DNA of 56,814 bases from Subdoligranulum sp. (lineage in GTDB: Bacteria; Bacillota; Clostridia; Oscillospirales; Ruminococcaceae): assembly GCA_004555405.1 (NCBI GenBank), contig SFIE01000008.1, positions 1 through 56,814 on the forward strand, read 5' to 3'. The notes beneath the pieces are model-generated. The model made no database searches and had not been told where the DNA came from. It saw only the letters and a list, made by a program, of their open reading frames with translations. The position numbers and the translations under genes are program-made. Shown here in pieces: positions 13,222 to 21,289 of the stretch. Each line of letters begins with the position of its first letter. Position 1 is the stretch's first letter.

Positions 13222-15143
13222 GCAGAGCTTTGCAGGATAAAAAAGAAACGCCAGCACCCAAAACGGATGCACAGGCGGCCAAGCTGAGCGAGTGGAAAAA
13301 GAAATGGGAGGATGCCAAGAGCGAATTCTCGCCCTATTACAACCGATTTGATAAGCAGGAAATGCTGTACGACGGCAGCAGCCACATTTTTGCAAACCGG
13401 GCAAACGGCAAACCGAGCCAAGTGAACAGCACCATGGTGCGGAACATGGTGTGGGAGCTGATCGAGAGCGAGGTGGACTGCACGATCCCGGCGGCTAAGG
13501 TGACGGCGCTGCACGAGGAACACGACGGCCTTGCCAAAAAGATCGAGGATTACCTGAACGGTGAGAGCCAGCGGCTGAATTTTAGAATGCTGAATGACCG
13601 GAACGAAAGAGAAACTTATATCCACGGCAACAGCTATCTGGGCGTGAGCTGGGATGCGCTGGGAGGGCTGCACAAGCAGCTGGGCGCCGTGGCGGTAAGT
13701 GCAATCAATTGCAGACAGGTTGTGCCGCAGCCGGGCCGGGATACGCTGGCCGAGTGCGATTGGTTTTTTGTGGCGGAAAGCATGACGGCCAAGGAGATCG
13801 AAAAGAAATTCGGTAAGGTGGTGCCGGATGATGCCGAGGAGGAGACCCGCACGAGAGAACGCGGTGAGGAAGATCTGAAGGGGCTGAAGCACCTGCAGAC
13901 TGTGATCCACGCTTATTACAAAAACGAGGATGGCGGCGTGGGAAAATTTACCTGGGTGGGCATGAGCATTCTGGAGGACTATGAGGACTATCTGGAGCGC
14001 AAGGAACGCGTGTGCAAAAAATGCGGCGCGGTGATACCCGGGGAGCGCTGCCCGGAGTGCGGCGGAAGGGATTTTAATCTGCGCGCTGTGACGGAAATTG
14101 AAATGGATCTGCCCGGCGAGGTGAGCGTGGAAGCCGTGGAGGACCCGGAAACCGGGGAAATGGTGCAGGTGCAGCGCGTGAAGACGGTGCGGGAGAAGGT
14201 GCCCATTTACCGGATCCGAGAGTATCCGATCGTAATGCGCAAAAATGTGAGCCGAAGCAATACCTTTTTGGGCGTATCGGATGTGGACATGATCGCCGAT
14301 CAGCAGGAGGGGCATAAGAAGTATGCCCAGAAGATGAACGAAAAACTGCTGAAGGGCGGCAGCTATGTGACCTTGCCGAGGGGCGTGAATGTGGAAACCA
14401 CAGACAAGGAGCTGAAGATCATCCGTTTGGAGACCCCGGCGGAAAAAGCGCTGATCGATGTGCTGAATGTGCAGCCGGATGTGAGCCGTGACATGGCGGT
14501 GCTGAATCTGTGCTACGACTGGGCGAAAAGCACGATGGGCATCACGGATAGCTTTCAGGGCAAATATGACCCCTCAGCGGGCAGCGGCACGGCCAAGCAG
14601 ACGGCCGTGAATCAGGCGGCGGGCCGACTGGAAAGCAAACGAGTGCTGAAGCACGCAGCCTATGCGGAACTTTACCGATTGATGTTTTTGTTTTGGCTGG
14701 CCTATGGCAGCGAAAAGGCGTGCATAGCGCACGACGGCATTGACGGGCGCACCTATGATGAGATGACCAAGGCAGAGTTTTTGGAAAAGGACGATGCAGG
14801 ACAGTGGTATTGGATCGACGAGTTTCTGTTTGATGTAGATACAGCGAGTGTGAACCCGGCGGATCGGCGCGGCATGCAGGAACTGCTGGAACGCGAGTAT
14901 GCCTCGGGGATGTTCGGCGCTACGGATCAGACCGAAACGAAGATCATCTATTGGACGATTCAGGACAAGCTGCACCACCCCTTTGCCAGCGTGGCGCTGG
15001 AAATGCTGGCAAGGCAGAAGGAACAGGAGCAGGAGGCTGCTGTGCAGCAGGCACGGGCGCAGGCTGCAGAGAGTGCGTTGGAGGCTGCGGACGAAACGGC
15101 CGCGGCGGAAAGTGAGGGAGTATATGCAGTGCCCAATTTGTAA
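13218..15143 (+). CDS. Portal protein with internal zinc ribbon
   Basis: A 641-residue portal protein forming the DNA gate of the capsid vertex, starting at ATG 13218 and overlapping terL. Typical features are the helical N-terminus, the MVRNMVWELIESEVD block and a long helical C-terminal barrel rich in Ala and Glu. Around residues 265-285 there is a compact zinc-ribbon insertion (VCKKCGAVIPGERCPECGG; CxxC with CxxC). A following Thr/Val-rich beta segment suggests an inserted exposed domain. The zinc-ribbon mini-gene begins inside its 3' end. Confidence 0.9.
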   Translation: MSRALQDKKETPAPKTDAQAAKLSEWKKKWEDAKSEFSPYYNRFDKQEMLYDGSSHIFANRANGKPSQVNSTMVRNMVWELIESEVDCTIPAAKVTALHEEHDGLAKKIEDYLNGESQRLNFRMLNDRNERETYIHGNSYLGVSWDALGGLHKQLGAVAVSAINCRQVVPQPGRDTLAECDWFFVAESMTAKEIEKKFGKVVPDDAEEETRTRERGEEDLKGLKHLQTVIHAYYKNEDGGVGKFTWVGMSILEDYEDYLERKERVCKKCGAVIPGERCPECGGRDFNLRAVTEIEMDLPGEVSVEAVEDPETGEMVQVQRVKTVREKVPIYRIREYPIVMRKNVSRSNTFLGVSDVDMIADQQEGHKKYAQKMNEKLLKGGSYVTLPRGVNVETTDKELKIIRLETPAEKALIDVLNVQPDVSRDMAVLNLCYDWAKSTMGITDSFQGKYDPSAGSGTAKQTAVNQAAGRLESKRVLKHAAYAELYRLMFLFWLAYGSEKACIAHDGIDGRTYDEMTKAEFLEKDDAGQWYWIDEFLFDVDTASVNPADRRGMQELLEREYASGMFGATDQTETKIIYWTIQDKLHHPFASVALEMLARQKEQEQEAAVQQARAQAAESALEAADETAAAESEGVYAVPNL

Positions 15144-15309
15144 AACGGAGATGCGGATCGCCTCGGTGAGAACTGAGGTTGTGGGGGACGAGAGCAAAGA
15201 CAGGCAGACCGAGGTGTACACCGTGCAGGAGCTGGTGTGCCGGAATAAGCAGTGCCAGAATTACGGCAAGGCTGTGGATACCGTGAGAACGAAAATTTAT
15301 CCGGTGTGA
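15124..15309 (+). CDS. Zinc-ribbon mini-protein
   Basis: A 61-residue protein overlapping the portal 3' end by 20 nt. It contains CPICKTEM near the start and CRNKQC later (residues 39-44), a CxxC/CxxxxC arrangement typical of small phage zinc ribbons often found next to portals. It begins MQCPICK and ends TKIYPV. Role in the virion or assembly unknown. Confidence 0.7.
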   Translation: MQCPICKTEMRIASVRTEVVGDESKDRQTEVYTVQELVCRNKQCQNYGKAVDTVRTKIYPV

Positions 15310-15319
15310 GGAGAAAACG

Positions 15320-15652
15320 ATGAAAATTGAGTTTGAGTGCGTGCCGCGAAAAATGGAAGAGCTGCGGGGCTATTTCCTCATGGTGGGAGACCCCGAAAAG
15401 AACCCATACCGTGCTGCGGAGCTTATCGACGAAGAATACTGCTTTATCAGCGGTATGAACTATGTGCTTTCGTACATTCTGGGAAACGCCATGGAAATGG
15501 ATGTGGAGGAAGCGGAAGGAAGCCTGCTGGGGCAGCTGAAGCAGGAGATCGGGCGCGAGGCACTGGAACGGCTGAAGGAAATGGGAGACTCGGAAATGCG
15601 AATGATCCTGACCGGATTTATTGATTCGCATTATGACCCCGAAAGCGATTAA
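15320..15652 (+). CDS. Hypothetical 110-residue phage protein
   Basis: Good ribosome binding site (GAGGAGAAAACG). The protein is acidic and mostly helical (LIDEEYCFISGMNYVLSYIL, then EALERLKEMGDSEMRMILTG). It lies between portal and scaffold genes, where connector or adaptor genes would be expected, but no family was recognised. Confidence 0.55.
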   Translation: MKIEFECVPRKMEELRGYFLMVGDPEKNPYRAAELIDEEYCFISGMNYVLSYILGNAMEMDVEEAEGSLLGQLKQEIGREALERLKEMGDSEMRMILTGFIDSHYDPESD

Positions 15653-15658
15653 ATTACA

Positions 15659-15751
15659 GCCGGGGAATGGTATCCCCGGCAAAATATGCGGCTTGCAGTC
15701 GGCACCGGCCGACGGGGCAACGGGGGTTCGATTCCCCCGATAGCCGCACCA
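15659..15751 (+). ncRNA. Truncated tRNA-like structure with upstream hairpin
   Basis: A perfect 8-bp hairpin (15659-15680) precedes a 64-nt tRNA-like element at 15688-15751. Acceptor GCGGCT pairs with AGCCGC, followed by A and an encoded CCA. One hairpin (GTCGG/CCGAC, 6-nt loop) stands where the D and anticodon arms should be. The T-arm is canonical (GGGGG-TTCGATT-CCCCC), with two extra bases before the acceptor strand. No anticodon is present, so it cannot decode. A tRNA mimic, RNA-processing signal or relic are all possible. Confidence 0.45.
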
Positions 15752-15824
15752 CGCTTGGGCACAGCGCACAGGCCCAGAGAATCGCAGGGACAGCGGACAA
15801 TCCAAAAAACAGAAAGGAAAGGGC

Positions 15825-16754
15825 ATGAACGAGGAAAACGAGCTGACATTTGAGCAGGAAATGAAGGCAGCATACGATGATGAGGGCGGCAGCGAAAGCC
15901 CTAAGGAGACCGGCGGGGAGGAAACGCCAACGCCGAAAACCGACCCCGAAGCCGTGAGCGGGGCAAAAACGGATGAAGCCGAACAGGCAGATCAGCAGGA
16001 GGAAGCAGCTGCCGAGAACAAGGGGCAGGGGCAGAGCCACGAGGAAAACGCCCGCTTTAAGGCCATGCGCCTGAAGGCTGAGGAAGACGCCTGGAAAAAA
16101 ATGCAGGCGGCGCTGGCCAGAGAGGTGGACAATTTCTACCGCCAACAGTACGCCGGAAAAACGAACCCGGATACAGGCGCACAGATCCTTACAAAGGCGG
16201 ATGCAGAGGCGTATGAGAGCGCCGTGGCCAAGGCGGGCCAGGCCGAGCAGGCAGAGGTGCTGCGCAAGGAGCTGCTGGATCTTGGCATGAGCGAGCAGGC
16301 TGCAGCTGCACTGGTGAAGCCGCTGACGAGCGGCCGGGATGATCAGGCGCAGAAGCAGGCGGCGGATGCTCACCGAGAAGCTGAGTTGGCAGAGTTTTCC
16401 CGGAAGATCGATGGCGAGATTGAAGAACTGAACCGCAGGCACCCGGAGTGCGGCATTAAGGGCCCCGGTGATATCGGGAGCGATGCCGCGCTTTTGCAGG
16501 AGATCGGCCAGCGCGCCGACAAGAACCTTGTGAAAGCATGGGAGAGTTTGCACTACGAAGAGCTGATCGAGCGGGAGCGGGCGGCGGCCCGGCAGAGTGC
16601 CATCAATCAAGCGAGAGGCGGCAGCCATGTGAAGCTGCCAGCCAGCGCCAACGGCGGCGGGCGTGATGTGAGCATTTCAAAGGATGAGCTGGCGGTTTGG
16701 AAACGCATGGGCTTTACGGAGGAGGATGCTGTAAAGCACTATCTCGGAAAGTGA
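15825..16754 (+). CDS. Capsid scaffolding protein (DUF4355-like)
   Basis: A 309-residue protein. The N-terminal 70 residues are acidic and low-complexity (Glu, Ala, Gln rich), followed by a long helical middle and a C-terminal segment (DVSISKDELAVWKRMGFTEE) typical of phage scaffolds that contact the major capsid protein. Position between portal and capsid genes supports this. Ribosome binding site GAAAGGAAAGG. Confidence 0.75.
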   Translation: MNEENELTFEQEMKAAYDDEGGSESPKETGGEETPTPKTDPEAVSGAKTDEAEQADQQEEAAAENKGQGQSHEENARFKAMRLKAEEDAWKKMQAALAREVDNFYRQQYAGKTNPDTGAQILTKADAEAYESAVAKAGQAEQAEVLRKELLDLGMSEQAAAALVKPLTSGRDDQAQKQAADAHREAELAEFSRKIDGEIEELNRRHPECGIKGPGDIGSDAALLQEIGQRADKNLVKAWESLHYEELIERERAAARQSAINQARGGSHVKLPASANGGGRDVSISKDELAVWKRMGFTEEDAVKHYLGK

Positions 16755-16764
16755 GGAAAAGAGC

Positions 16765-17142
16765 ATGTTTAAAATTCACCACAGACTCGTGGGCGGCGTG
16801 GAGCCATACGAGTACAAAGAGGTAAAAAGCGGCGAGGAAGTGCAGGCCGGTGAAGCGCTGGTGCTGGCAGCCGGAAAGCTGACCAAGTGCGGCGCGACCG
16901 TGAAGCCTGAGTACATTGCCATGGGCAAGGCCAAAAACGGCATTGCACCGGTGATCCGTGTGCTGCCCACCACGGTGTTTGCGGCCACGGCGCAGGCAGG
17001 CCAGAACGCGCTGACTGCGGGCAGCAAGGTGACGCTGACGGCGGACGGCATGAATGTGACGGCTACCACGGCAGACGGCGTGTTTGTGCTGGATACGCCT
17101 GCGGCAGCAGCGGGCAGCGAGTGCGTGGGCCGGTTTGTGTAA
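16765..17142 (+). CDS. Capsid decoration/head-stabilising protein
   Basis: A 125-residue, beta-rich, Ala/Val/Thr-rich protein (EEVQAGEALVLAAGKLTKCG, then SKVTLTADGMNVTATTADGV) located directly before the major capsid gene, where head-decoration proteins of similar size usually lie. It ends GSECVGRFV. Assignment rests on size, composition and position. Confidence 0.55.
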   Translation: MFKIHHRLVGGVEPYEYKEVKSGEEVQAGEALVLAAGKLTKCGATVKPEYIAMGKAKNGIAPVIRVLPTTVFAATAQAGQNALTAGSKVTLTADGMNVTATTADGVFVLDTPAAAAGSECVGRFV

Positions 17143-17160
17143 AAGAGAGGAGATAACAGT

Positions 17161-18165
17161 ATGGCAGGAATTATTTTTTCGGAAGGCAGCGGCCTGAACG
17201 ACAGCCTGTTCGGCAAGAGCCAGGAGCCCATCAAGCATGTGATCACATGCGGGATGGAAGAGTTTGAACGCGAGAGCCAGCTGGAAAAGGTGTACAACAT
17301 GGACACCAGCGACCGATACGCCGAAAAGTACACCAGCGAAACCTCGCTGGCAGACTTCCAGGATGTGGGCGAAAACGGCGCTGTGCCGGTTTCCGGCTTT
17401 CAGGAGGGCTATTCCAAGGTGATCGAGGCCATGACCTGGAAGAATGGCTTTAGCGTGAGCAAGGAGATGCTGGAGGATGCGCAGTATGGAAAGGTGAAAA
17501 GCAAGGCACAGAACTTTGTGCAGAGCTACAACCGCACCCGCGAAAAGTTTGGCGCGGCTATGCTGGCCGGCGGCATCGGCAAAAAGGTGATGTTTGCAGG
17601 CAAGGCATACGATACCACCAGCGCAGACGGTGCGGCATTGTTCAGTGCGGAGCATACTTCCATCACGGGCGGCTATGGCAAACAGAGCAATATTTTTACG
17701 GCCACAAACGGATTTTCGGTGGCGGCCATGGACCGCGTGGAAGAAGCCATGCAGAGCGTGTGCGATGATGACGGAAACCTGCTTTCGGTGATGCCGGACA
17801 CCATTATCATTCCCAACAATGCGCTGATCAAGCGCGCGGTGATCGCGGCGTGTGACTCTGAGTATGACCCGGAGAGCGATAAGAACGCCGTGAACTTCCA
17901 GTGCGGCCTGTGGAATATCATCGTGTGGAAGTACCTGCCCAAGACCCTGGGCGGCGAGCCTTACTTTATGATGATGGACAGAAAGTTCTGCAAAAACAAC
18001 TACGGACTGCCTTGGGTGGACCGCGTGAAGCTGACGGTGGAAAGTTTTATTGACCACAACACGGATGCCAACTCGTGGAGCGGCCGCGCCCGATTTGGCG
18101 TTGGCTTTAACAACTGGAGAGGTGTGGCGATCTGCGGAAAGGGCCTTACGGGCACAACGGTGTAA
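17161..18165 (+). CDS. Major capsid protein
   Basis: A 334-residue protein with features of HK97-fold capsids of clostridial phages: an N-terminal arm, SVSKEMLEDAQYGKVKSKAQ in the spine-helix region, LPKTLGGEPYFMMMD, and a C-terminus (ARFGVGFNNWRGVAICG). Strong ribosome binding site (AGAGAGGAGA). It follows scaffold and decoration genes, and no prohead protease gene is evident. Confidence 0.85.
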   Translation: MAGIIFSEGSGLNDSLFGKSQEPIKHVITCGMEEFERESQLEKVYNMDTSDRYAEKYTSETSLADFQDVGENGAVPVSGFQEGYSKVIEAMTWKNGFSVSKEMLEDAQYGKVKSKAQNFVQSYNRTREKFGAAMLAGGIGKKVMFAGKAYDTTSADGAALFSAEHTSITGGYGKQSNIFTATNGFSVAAMDRVEEAMQSVCDDDGNLLSVMPDTIIIPNNALIKRAVIAACDSEYDPESDKNAVNFQCGLWNIIVWKYLPKTLGGEPYFMMMDRKFCKNNYGLPWVDRVKLTVESFIDHNTDANSWSGRARFGVGFNNWRGVAICGKGLTGTTV

Positions 18166-18167
18166 GC

Positions 18168-18359
18168 ATGGCAGAACAGAAAAAGCAAATGAAGGTTGGC
18201 GACTGCGTGAAGGTGGGGAAGCCGCCGGTGGAGATGGAGATCGTGGAGGAAATGCCCGGCGGCATCTATGTTATGGACACGCCGAAGAAAAAAGATAAGA
18301 TCGCCAAAGAAAAAGGCGCCAAGGAGAAAGGCACCGGAGAAGAAAGCGCCGAGGGCTGA
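18168..18359 (+). CDS. Small Lys-rich protein after the capsid gene
   Basis: A 63-residue protein two bases after the capsid stop. The N-terminal half forms a likely beta hairpin (GDCVKVGKPPVEMEIVEEMP), and the tail is a Lys/Glu repeat (KKKDKIAKEKGAKEKGTGEE). Unknown function; a minor head protein is possible. Confidence 0.5.
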   Translation: MAEQKKQMKVGDCVKVGKPPVEMEIVEEMPGGIYVMDTPKKKDKIAKEKGAKEKGTGEESAEG

Positions 18360-18376
18360 AAGAGGAGGTGAATGAG

Positions 18377-18793
18377 ATGGCGGGTTATCTGCAAAAAAAG
18401 AACTGGCTGATGCGGTACCGCGAGTGCGGCCAGGATGTGGAGGATCTGCAGCTGGAATATAAACAGCTGCAGGCACTGCTGAAGCAGCAGGAAAACGATG
18501 TGAGCATGTGCGATGTTGGAACCAAGAAAAAGCGCAAGGAAAAAAACGACGAGCGACTTTATGAAGTGCAGGCAAGGATCGCATACTGCCAACGCCGCAT
18601 GCTGGAGATCAACGATGAGATCGCGCTGGCCATCAACAGGCTGAAGGATGCCCAGCAGCGCAGCGTGCTGCTGAGTATTTACCTGGGCGGTGCTACCTTT
18701 GAGGTTGTGGCGCATGAGCTGCACCGCGGCAAAAACTGGGTAAAGAGCCGCCACGATGCCGCTTTGGAACTGCTGGAAATCCCGGAAAAGTAA
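18377..18793 (+). CDS. Second sigma-like/DUF1492-type protein
   Basis: A 138-residue helical protein resembling the regulator at 10457: a coiled N-terminus (LQLEYKQLQALLKQQENDVS), then AINRLKDAQQRSVLLSIYLG and a region-4-like HTH (FEVVAHELHRGKNWVKSRHD). I choose ATG 18377, 8 nt after AGGAGG, over the adjacent GTG. A second transcription-factor-like gene at the end of the head operon is unusual. A strong terminator follows. Confidence 0.6.
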   Translation: MAGYLQKKNWLMRYRECGQDVEDLQLEYKQLQALLKQQENDVSMCDVGTKKKRKEKNDERLYEVQARIAYCQRRMLEINDEIALAINRLKDAQQRSVLLSIYLGGATFEVVAHELHRGKNWVKSRHDAALELLEIPEK

Positions 18794-18796
18794 GAA

Positions 18797-18825
18797 AAAG
18801 CGCCCCGGCGGAACCGGGGCGCTTT
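18797..18825. terminator. Bidirectional terminator, head operon and HigBA
   Basis: A perfect 12-bp stem (AAAGCGCCCCGG/CCGGGGCGCTTT) with a 5-nt loop between convergent genes. The minus side ends in TTTTTC and the plus side in TTT. Confidence 0.75.
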
Positions 18826-18830
18826 AGAAA

Positions 18831-19112
18831 TTACTTGGCGGGGACGAATTCGATTTTGACGCGCATGCCCATGCCTGCAGCCAGACGCTGTAGGGTGCGA
18901 AGAGAGGGGTTGGCGTTGCCGCGTTCCAGCTTGCTGATATCGGTTTGGGCAATGCCGGTGCGCTCGGATAGCTGCTTTTGTGTGAGGCCGCTTTCCTGAC
19001 GGGCTTTCAGGATGGCTTCGATCACGCTGAATTCGGGATCGAGTGCATCCCATTCGGCCTTAAAGGCAGGGTTTTGCATTTGGGTGCTGAGAAAATCGTT
19101 AAAGTTTGTCAT
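18831..19112 (-). CDS. HigA-like XRE antitoxin
   Basis: About 93 residues from ATG 19112 (AAAGGAG upstream). The C-terminal half is a classic HTH (GLTQKQLSERTGIAQTDISK then LERGNANPSL) ending with a beta segment (MRVKIEFVPAK), as in HigA-type antitoxins whose gene follows the toxin gene. Its start overlaps the toxin 3' end by 14 nt. It should neutralise the toxin and repress the shared promoter at 19505-19533. Convergent to the head operon. Confidence 0.85.
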   Translation of the reverse strand: MTNFNDFLSTQMQNPAFKAEWDALDPEFSVIEAILKARQESGLTQKQLSERTGIAQTDISKLERGNANPSLRTLQRLAAGMGMRVKIEFVPAK

Positions 19113-19467
19113 GGGATAGCTCCTTTCTTGAGAGGTAATCAGCGCGGTATTGTTTCGCGAGTTCAATTTCGGCGGGCGGCGTTTTCTGGGTTTTCTTGAT
19201 GAAACCGTTGGTCAGAATGATCTTTTTGCCGATCACGAAAAAATAGAGAACTCGGGTGATGTCTGAACCGAACTTGGTGCGGATCTCGAAAATACCGTCG
19301 CTCAGAGATTTTGAGTAAGGCTCTCGCAGAGAAGGGCCGGCCTCTCGCAAAAGAGAAACGGTGCGCAAGACCTTGGCCTGCATTTTTGTATCAAGGCTTA
19401 AAATGAAATCCTTGGCCGGTTCGGTTCCATCGGCTTTGTCGTAAAATTCAATATCGTATTCCTGCAC
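19099..19467 (-). CDS. HigB/Gp49-like RelE-fold toxin
   Basis: A 122-residue protein of the phage-derived Gp49-like/HigB family (PF05973 type). The N-terminus EYDIEFYDKADGTEPAKDFI and the core GIFEIRTKFGSDITRVLYFF are characteristic, followed by ILTNGFIKKTQKTPPAEIE. Such toxins cleave ribosome-bound mRNA. GTG start behind AAGGAG. The toxin-first order and overlap with the antitoxin match higBA. Located inside the late region on the opposite strand, it is probably a lysogen-expressed stabilising or defence module. Confidence 0.85.
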   Translation of the reverse strand: MQEYDIEFYDKADGTEPAKDFILSLDTKMQAKVLRTVSLLREAGPSLREPYSKSLSDGIFEIRTKFGSDITRVLYFFVIGKKIILTNGFIKKTQKTPPAEIELAKQYRADYLSRKELSHDKL

Positions 19468-19491
19468 GGTGCACTCCTTGCAATATGAGAT

Positions 19492-19533
19492 TTATCCTAT
19501 ACATATTATATGGGATAAATCCTATATTGTCAA
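19492..19533 (-). promoter_or_regulatory. higBA-like promoter with palindromic operator
   Basis: On the minus strand TTGACA (19533-19528), a 17-bp spacer and TATAAT (19510-19505). AGGATTTATCC in the spacer and its inverted partner GGATAAATCT downstream of the -10 flank the -10 symmetrically, which suits autoregulation by the antitoxin. Confidence 0.65.
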
Positions 19534-19579
19534 GGCCAGGCGGGACAAAATGGCTGCGGAAGCCGGAAAGGGAAAAATT

Positions 19580-19858
19580 ATGATCATTGGAAGCGTGCAG
19601 GAATTTGAGGCCGTGTGCAAGCGGCAGCTGGCGACATGGTATCGCGATAATACCGACAGCAAAATCTGGCCGGACGATGTGTTTGTAGTGTGGAGCTGCA
19701 AAACGCTGCAGAATTATAAGGCTATGCTGGCCGCCAATGTTCGCGGCGACGGCATTTACGCCGAGTACACATTTAACGGCGATACAGGAGAGCTGTATGA
19801 GGATGTGTACAAAAAGGTTACAAATCGATGCATTACGGAGGAAAAGAAGGATGGCTAA
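19580..19858 (+). CDS. DUF6275-family protein
   Basis: About 92 residues from ATG 19580 (GAAAGGGA upstream). The segment VFVVWSCKTLQNYKAMLAAN followed by a YAEYTFNGDTGELYEDVYKK block is typical of DUF6275, small proteins common before lysis genes of clostridial phages; function unknown. It overlaps the next ORF by 8 nt. Confidence 0.7.
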   Translation: MIIGSVQEFEAVCKRQLATWYRDNTDSKIWPDDVFVVWSCKTLQNYKAMLAANVRGDGIYAEYTFNGDTGELYEDVYKKVTNRCITEEKKDG

Positions 19859-19958
19859 AATCTATGTGCGCAGGATCAAGGCAGGTGCCATGACCATTGA
19901 TGAGGTGCCGGAGATCTGGCGCGAGCAGGTGCGGCAGCTGCTGGAACAGGAGGCGTAA
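19851..19958 (+). CDS. CD1375-like small phage protein
   Basis: A 35-residue protein (MAKIYVRRIKAGAMTIDEVP then EIWREQVRQLLEQEA) matching the CD1375-type/XkdX-like mini-proteins that lie between structural and lysis genes in clostridial phages. It overlaps the preceding gene and has AAGAAGG before the ATG. Function unknown. Confidence 0.65.
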   Translation: MAKIYVRRIKAGAMTIDEVPEIWREQVRQLLEQEA

Positions 19959-19962
19959 AACC

Positions 19963-20826
19963 GTGAGTTATAAAACCATGACGGGCATTGATGTGAGCAA
20001 GCATCAGGGGACGATCGACTGGGACAGCTTGGCCACGCAGTACAAGGCCGGTAAGATCGGCTTTGTAATTATTCGCGCTGGCTACGGCTACAGCACCGTT
20101 GACCCTCAGTTTGAGCGAAACTACCGAGAGGCGATCAAGAGAGGCATCCCGGTGGGCGCATACTGGTACGCCTACTGGAGCAAGGGCACGCCCACCGACG
20201 AGTGCAAGGCATTTCTGGCGGCGGTTTCGGGCAAATCGCTGGCCTACGGCATTTGGTACGATGTGGAGTACGAGCGCAGCATTACTTGTATGCCCAAAAA
20301 AGAGCGCACCGACAAGGTGCTGCAGGGACTGGCTGTGCTGGCTGCCAGCGGGCGCTATTGCGGCCTGTATGCCAGCACGGACATGATCAACAACCGGCTG
20401 GAGTATGAGCGCCTTAAAACCTACGATATCTGGGTGGCGCAGTACGGCAGCCGATGCACCTGCAAACTGCCCTATGGCATCTGGCAGTACTCCAGCGCCA
20501 ACCCGTTGGGCGTGCCGGGCTACGGAAGCCATCTGGATTGCGACCGGGCCTATAAGGATTACCCCGCAATCACGGCCAAGGGCACGCTGGCCCTCGGCAA
20601 GCTGGCGCAGCCTGTGCAGCCCGGCCCCGGCGAGGACAAGCCGCCCCGCGATACATATACCCGCGAGATTGGCCCCGCCACGCGCGGCGATCTGATCAAG
20701 CTGATCGAGGCGGCGGACAAGCTGGGGCTGTATACGGTCGGCGCGCTGACCATCGGACCCATGACCGGCGGCGATGATGCAGCCATCCAGGCGCTGGCGA
20801 CGGAGCTGGGGCTGGAGTGCAAGTAA
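19963..20826 (+). CDS. GH25 lysozyme endolysin
   Basis: A 287-residue muramidase. The GTG start at 19963 follows AGGAGGCG. GIDVSKHQGTIDW near the start and WYDVEYE further on carry the Asp and the Asp/Glu pair of the glycoside hydrolase 25 active site, which cuts N-acetylmuramic acid to N-acetylglucosamine bonds. The catalytic domain covers about residues 5-200. A proline-rich linker and a C-terminal helical domain (TRGDLIKLIEAADKLGLYTV), perhaps for wall binding, follow. There is no signal peptide, so export depends on the holin downstream. Confidence 0.9.
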   Translation: MSYKTMTGIDVSKHQGTIDWDSLATQYKAGKIGFVIIRAGYGYSTVDPQFERNYREAIKRGIPVGAYWYAYWSKGTPTDECKAFLAAVSGKSLAYGIWYDVEYERSITCMPKKERTDKVLQGLAVLAASGRYCGLYASTDMINNRLEYERLKTYDIWVAQYGSRCTCKLPYGIWQYSSANPLGVPGYGSHLDCDRAYKDYPAITAKGTLALGKLAQPVQPGPGEDKPPRDTYTREIGPATRGDLIKLIEAADKLGLYTVGALTIGPMTGGDDAAIQALATELGLECK

Positions 20827-20842
20827 GAGATAGGAGAAAGAA

Positions 20843-21271
20843 ATGAGCAAATTTGAGGTGGGATTTAGCCTGTGCGGCAGCGCTGTGACGGCGTTTTGCT
20901 GTGCGGCATTCGGCGGCGTGGATGCATGGCTGCGCGCGCTGCTGACTGTGATCGTGATCGATTATATCACCGGCGTGGTGGGCGCTGTGGTGCAGGGGAA
21001 TCTGGACAGCCGTGTGGGCTATAAGGGCATCTGCAAAAAGATCATGATCTTGTGCGTGGTTGCGGTGGCTGTGCGGCTGGACTGCGTGATCGGCGCGGGC
21101 ACTGCGCTGCGCAGTGTGGCGATCGGCTTTTATATGGCCAATGACTCGCTGAGTATTCTGGAAAATGCTGTAAAGATCGGTGTGCCAGTGCCGCAGGGAA
21201 TAGTGGAAAAGCTGCAGCAGCTGAAGGATGACGACCACGACCACGATCATAAACCCGAGAAGGACGAGTGA
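20843..21271 (+). CDS. Phage holin (toxin-secretion/lysis holin family)
   Basis: A 142-residue membrane protein with three or four hydrophobic helices and the family block LTVIVIDYITGVVGAVVQGN followed by SRVGYKGICKKIMIL. It forms the lesions that let the endolysin reach the wall. The C-terminus is a soluble charged tail with an alternating Asp/His run (DDDHDHDHKPEKDE) that could bind divalent metal. It directly follows the lysozyme. Confidence 0.9.
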   Translation: MSKFEVGFSLCGSAVTAFCCAAFGGVDAWLRALLTVIVIDYITGVVGAVVQGNLDSRVGYKGICKKIMILCVVAVAVRLDCVIGAGTALRSVAIGFYMANDSLSILENAVKIGVPVPQGIVEKLQQLKDDDHDHDHKPEKDE

Positions 21272-21289
21272 GCGCGGAGGTGATCGTGC

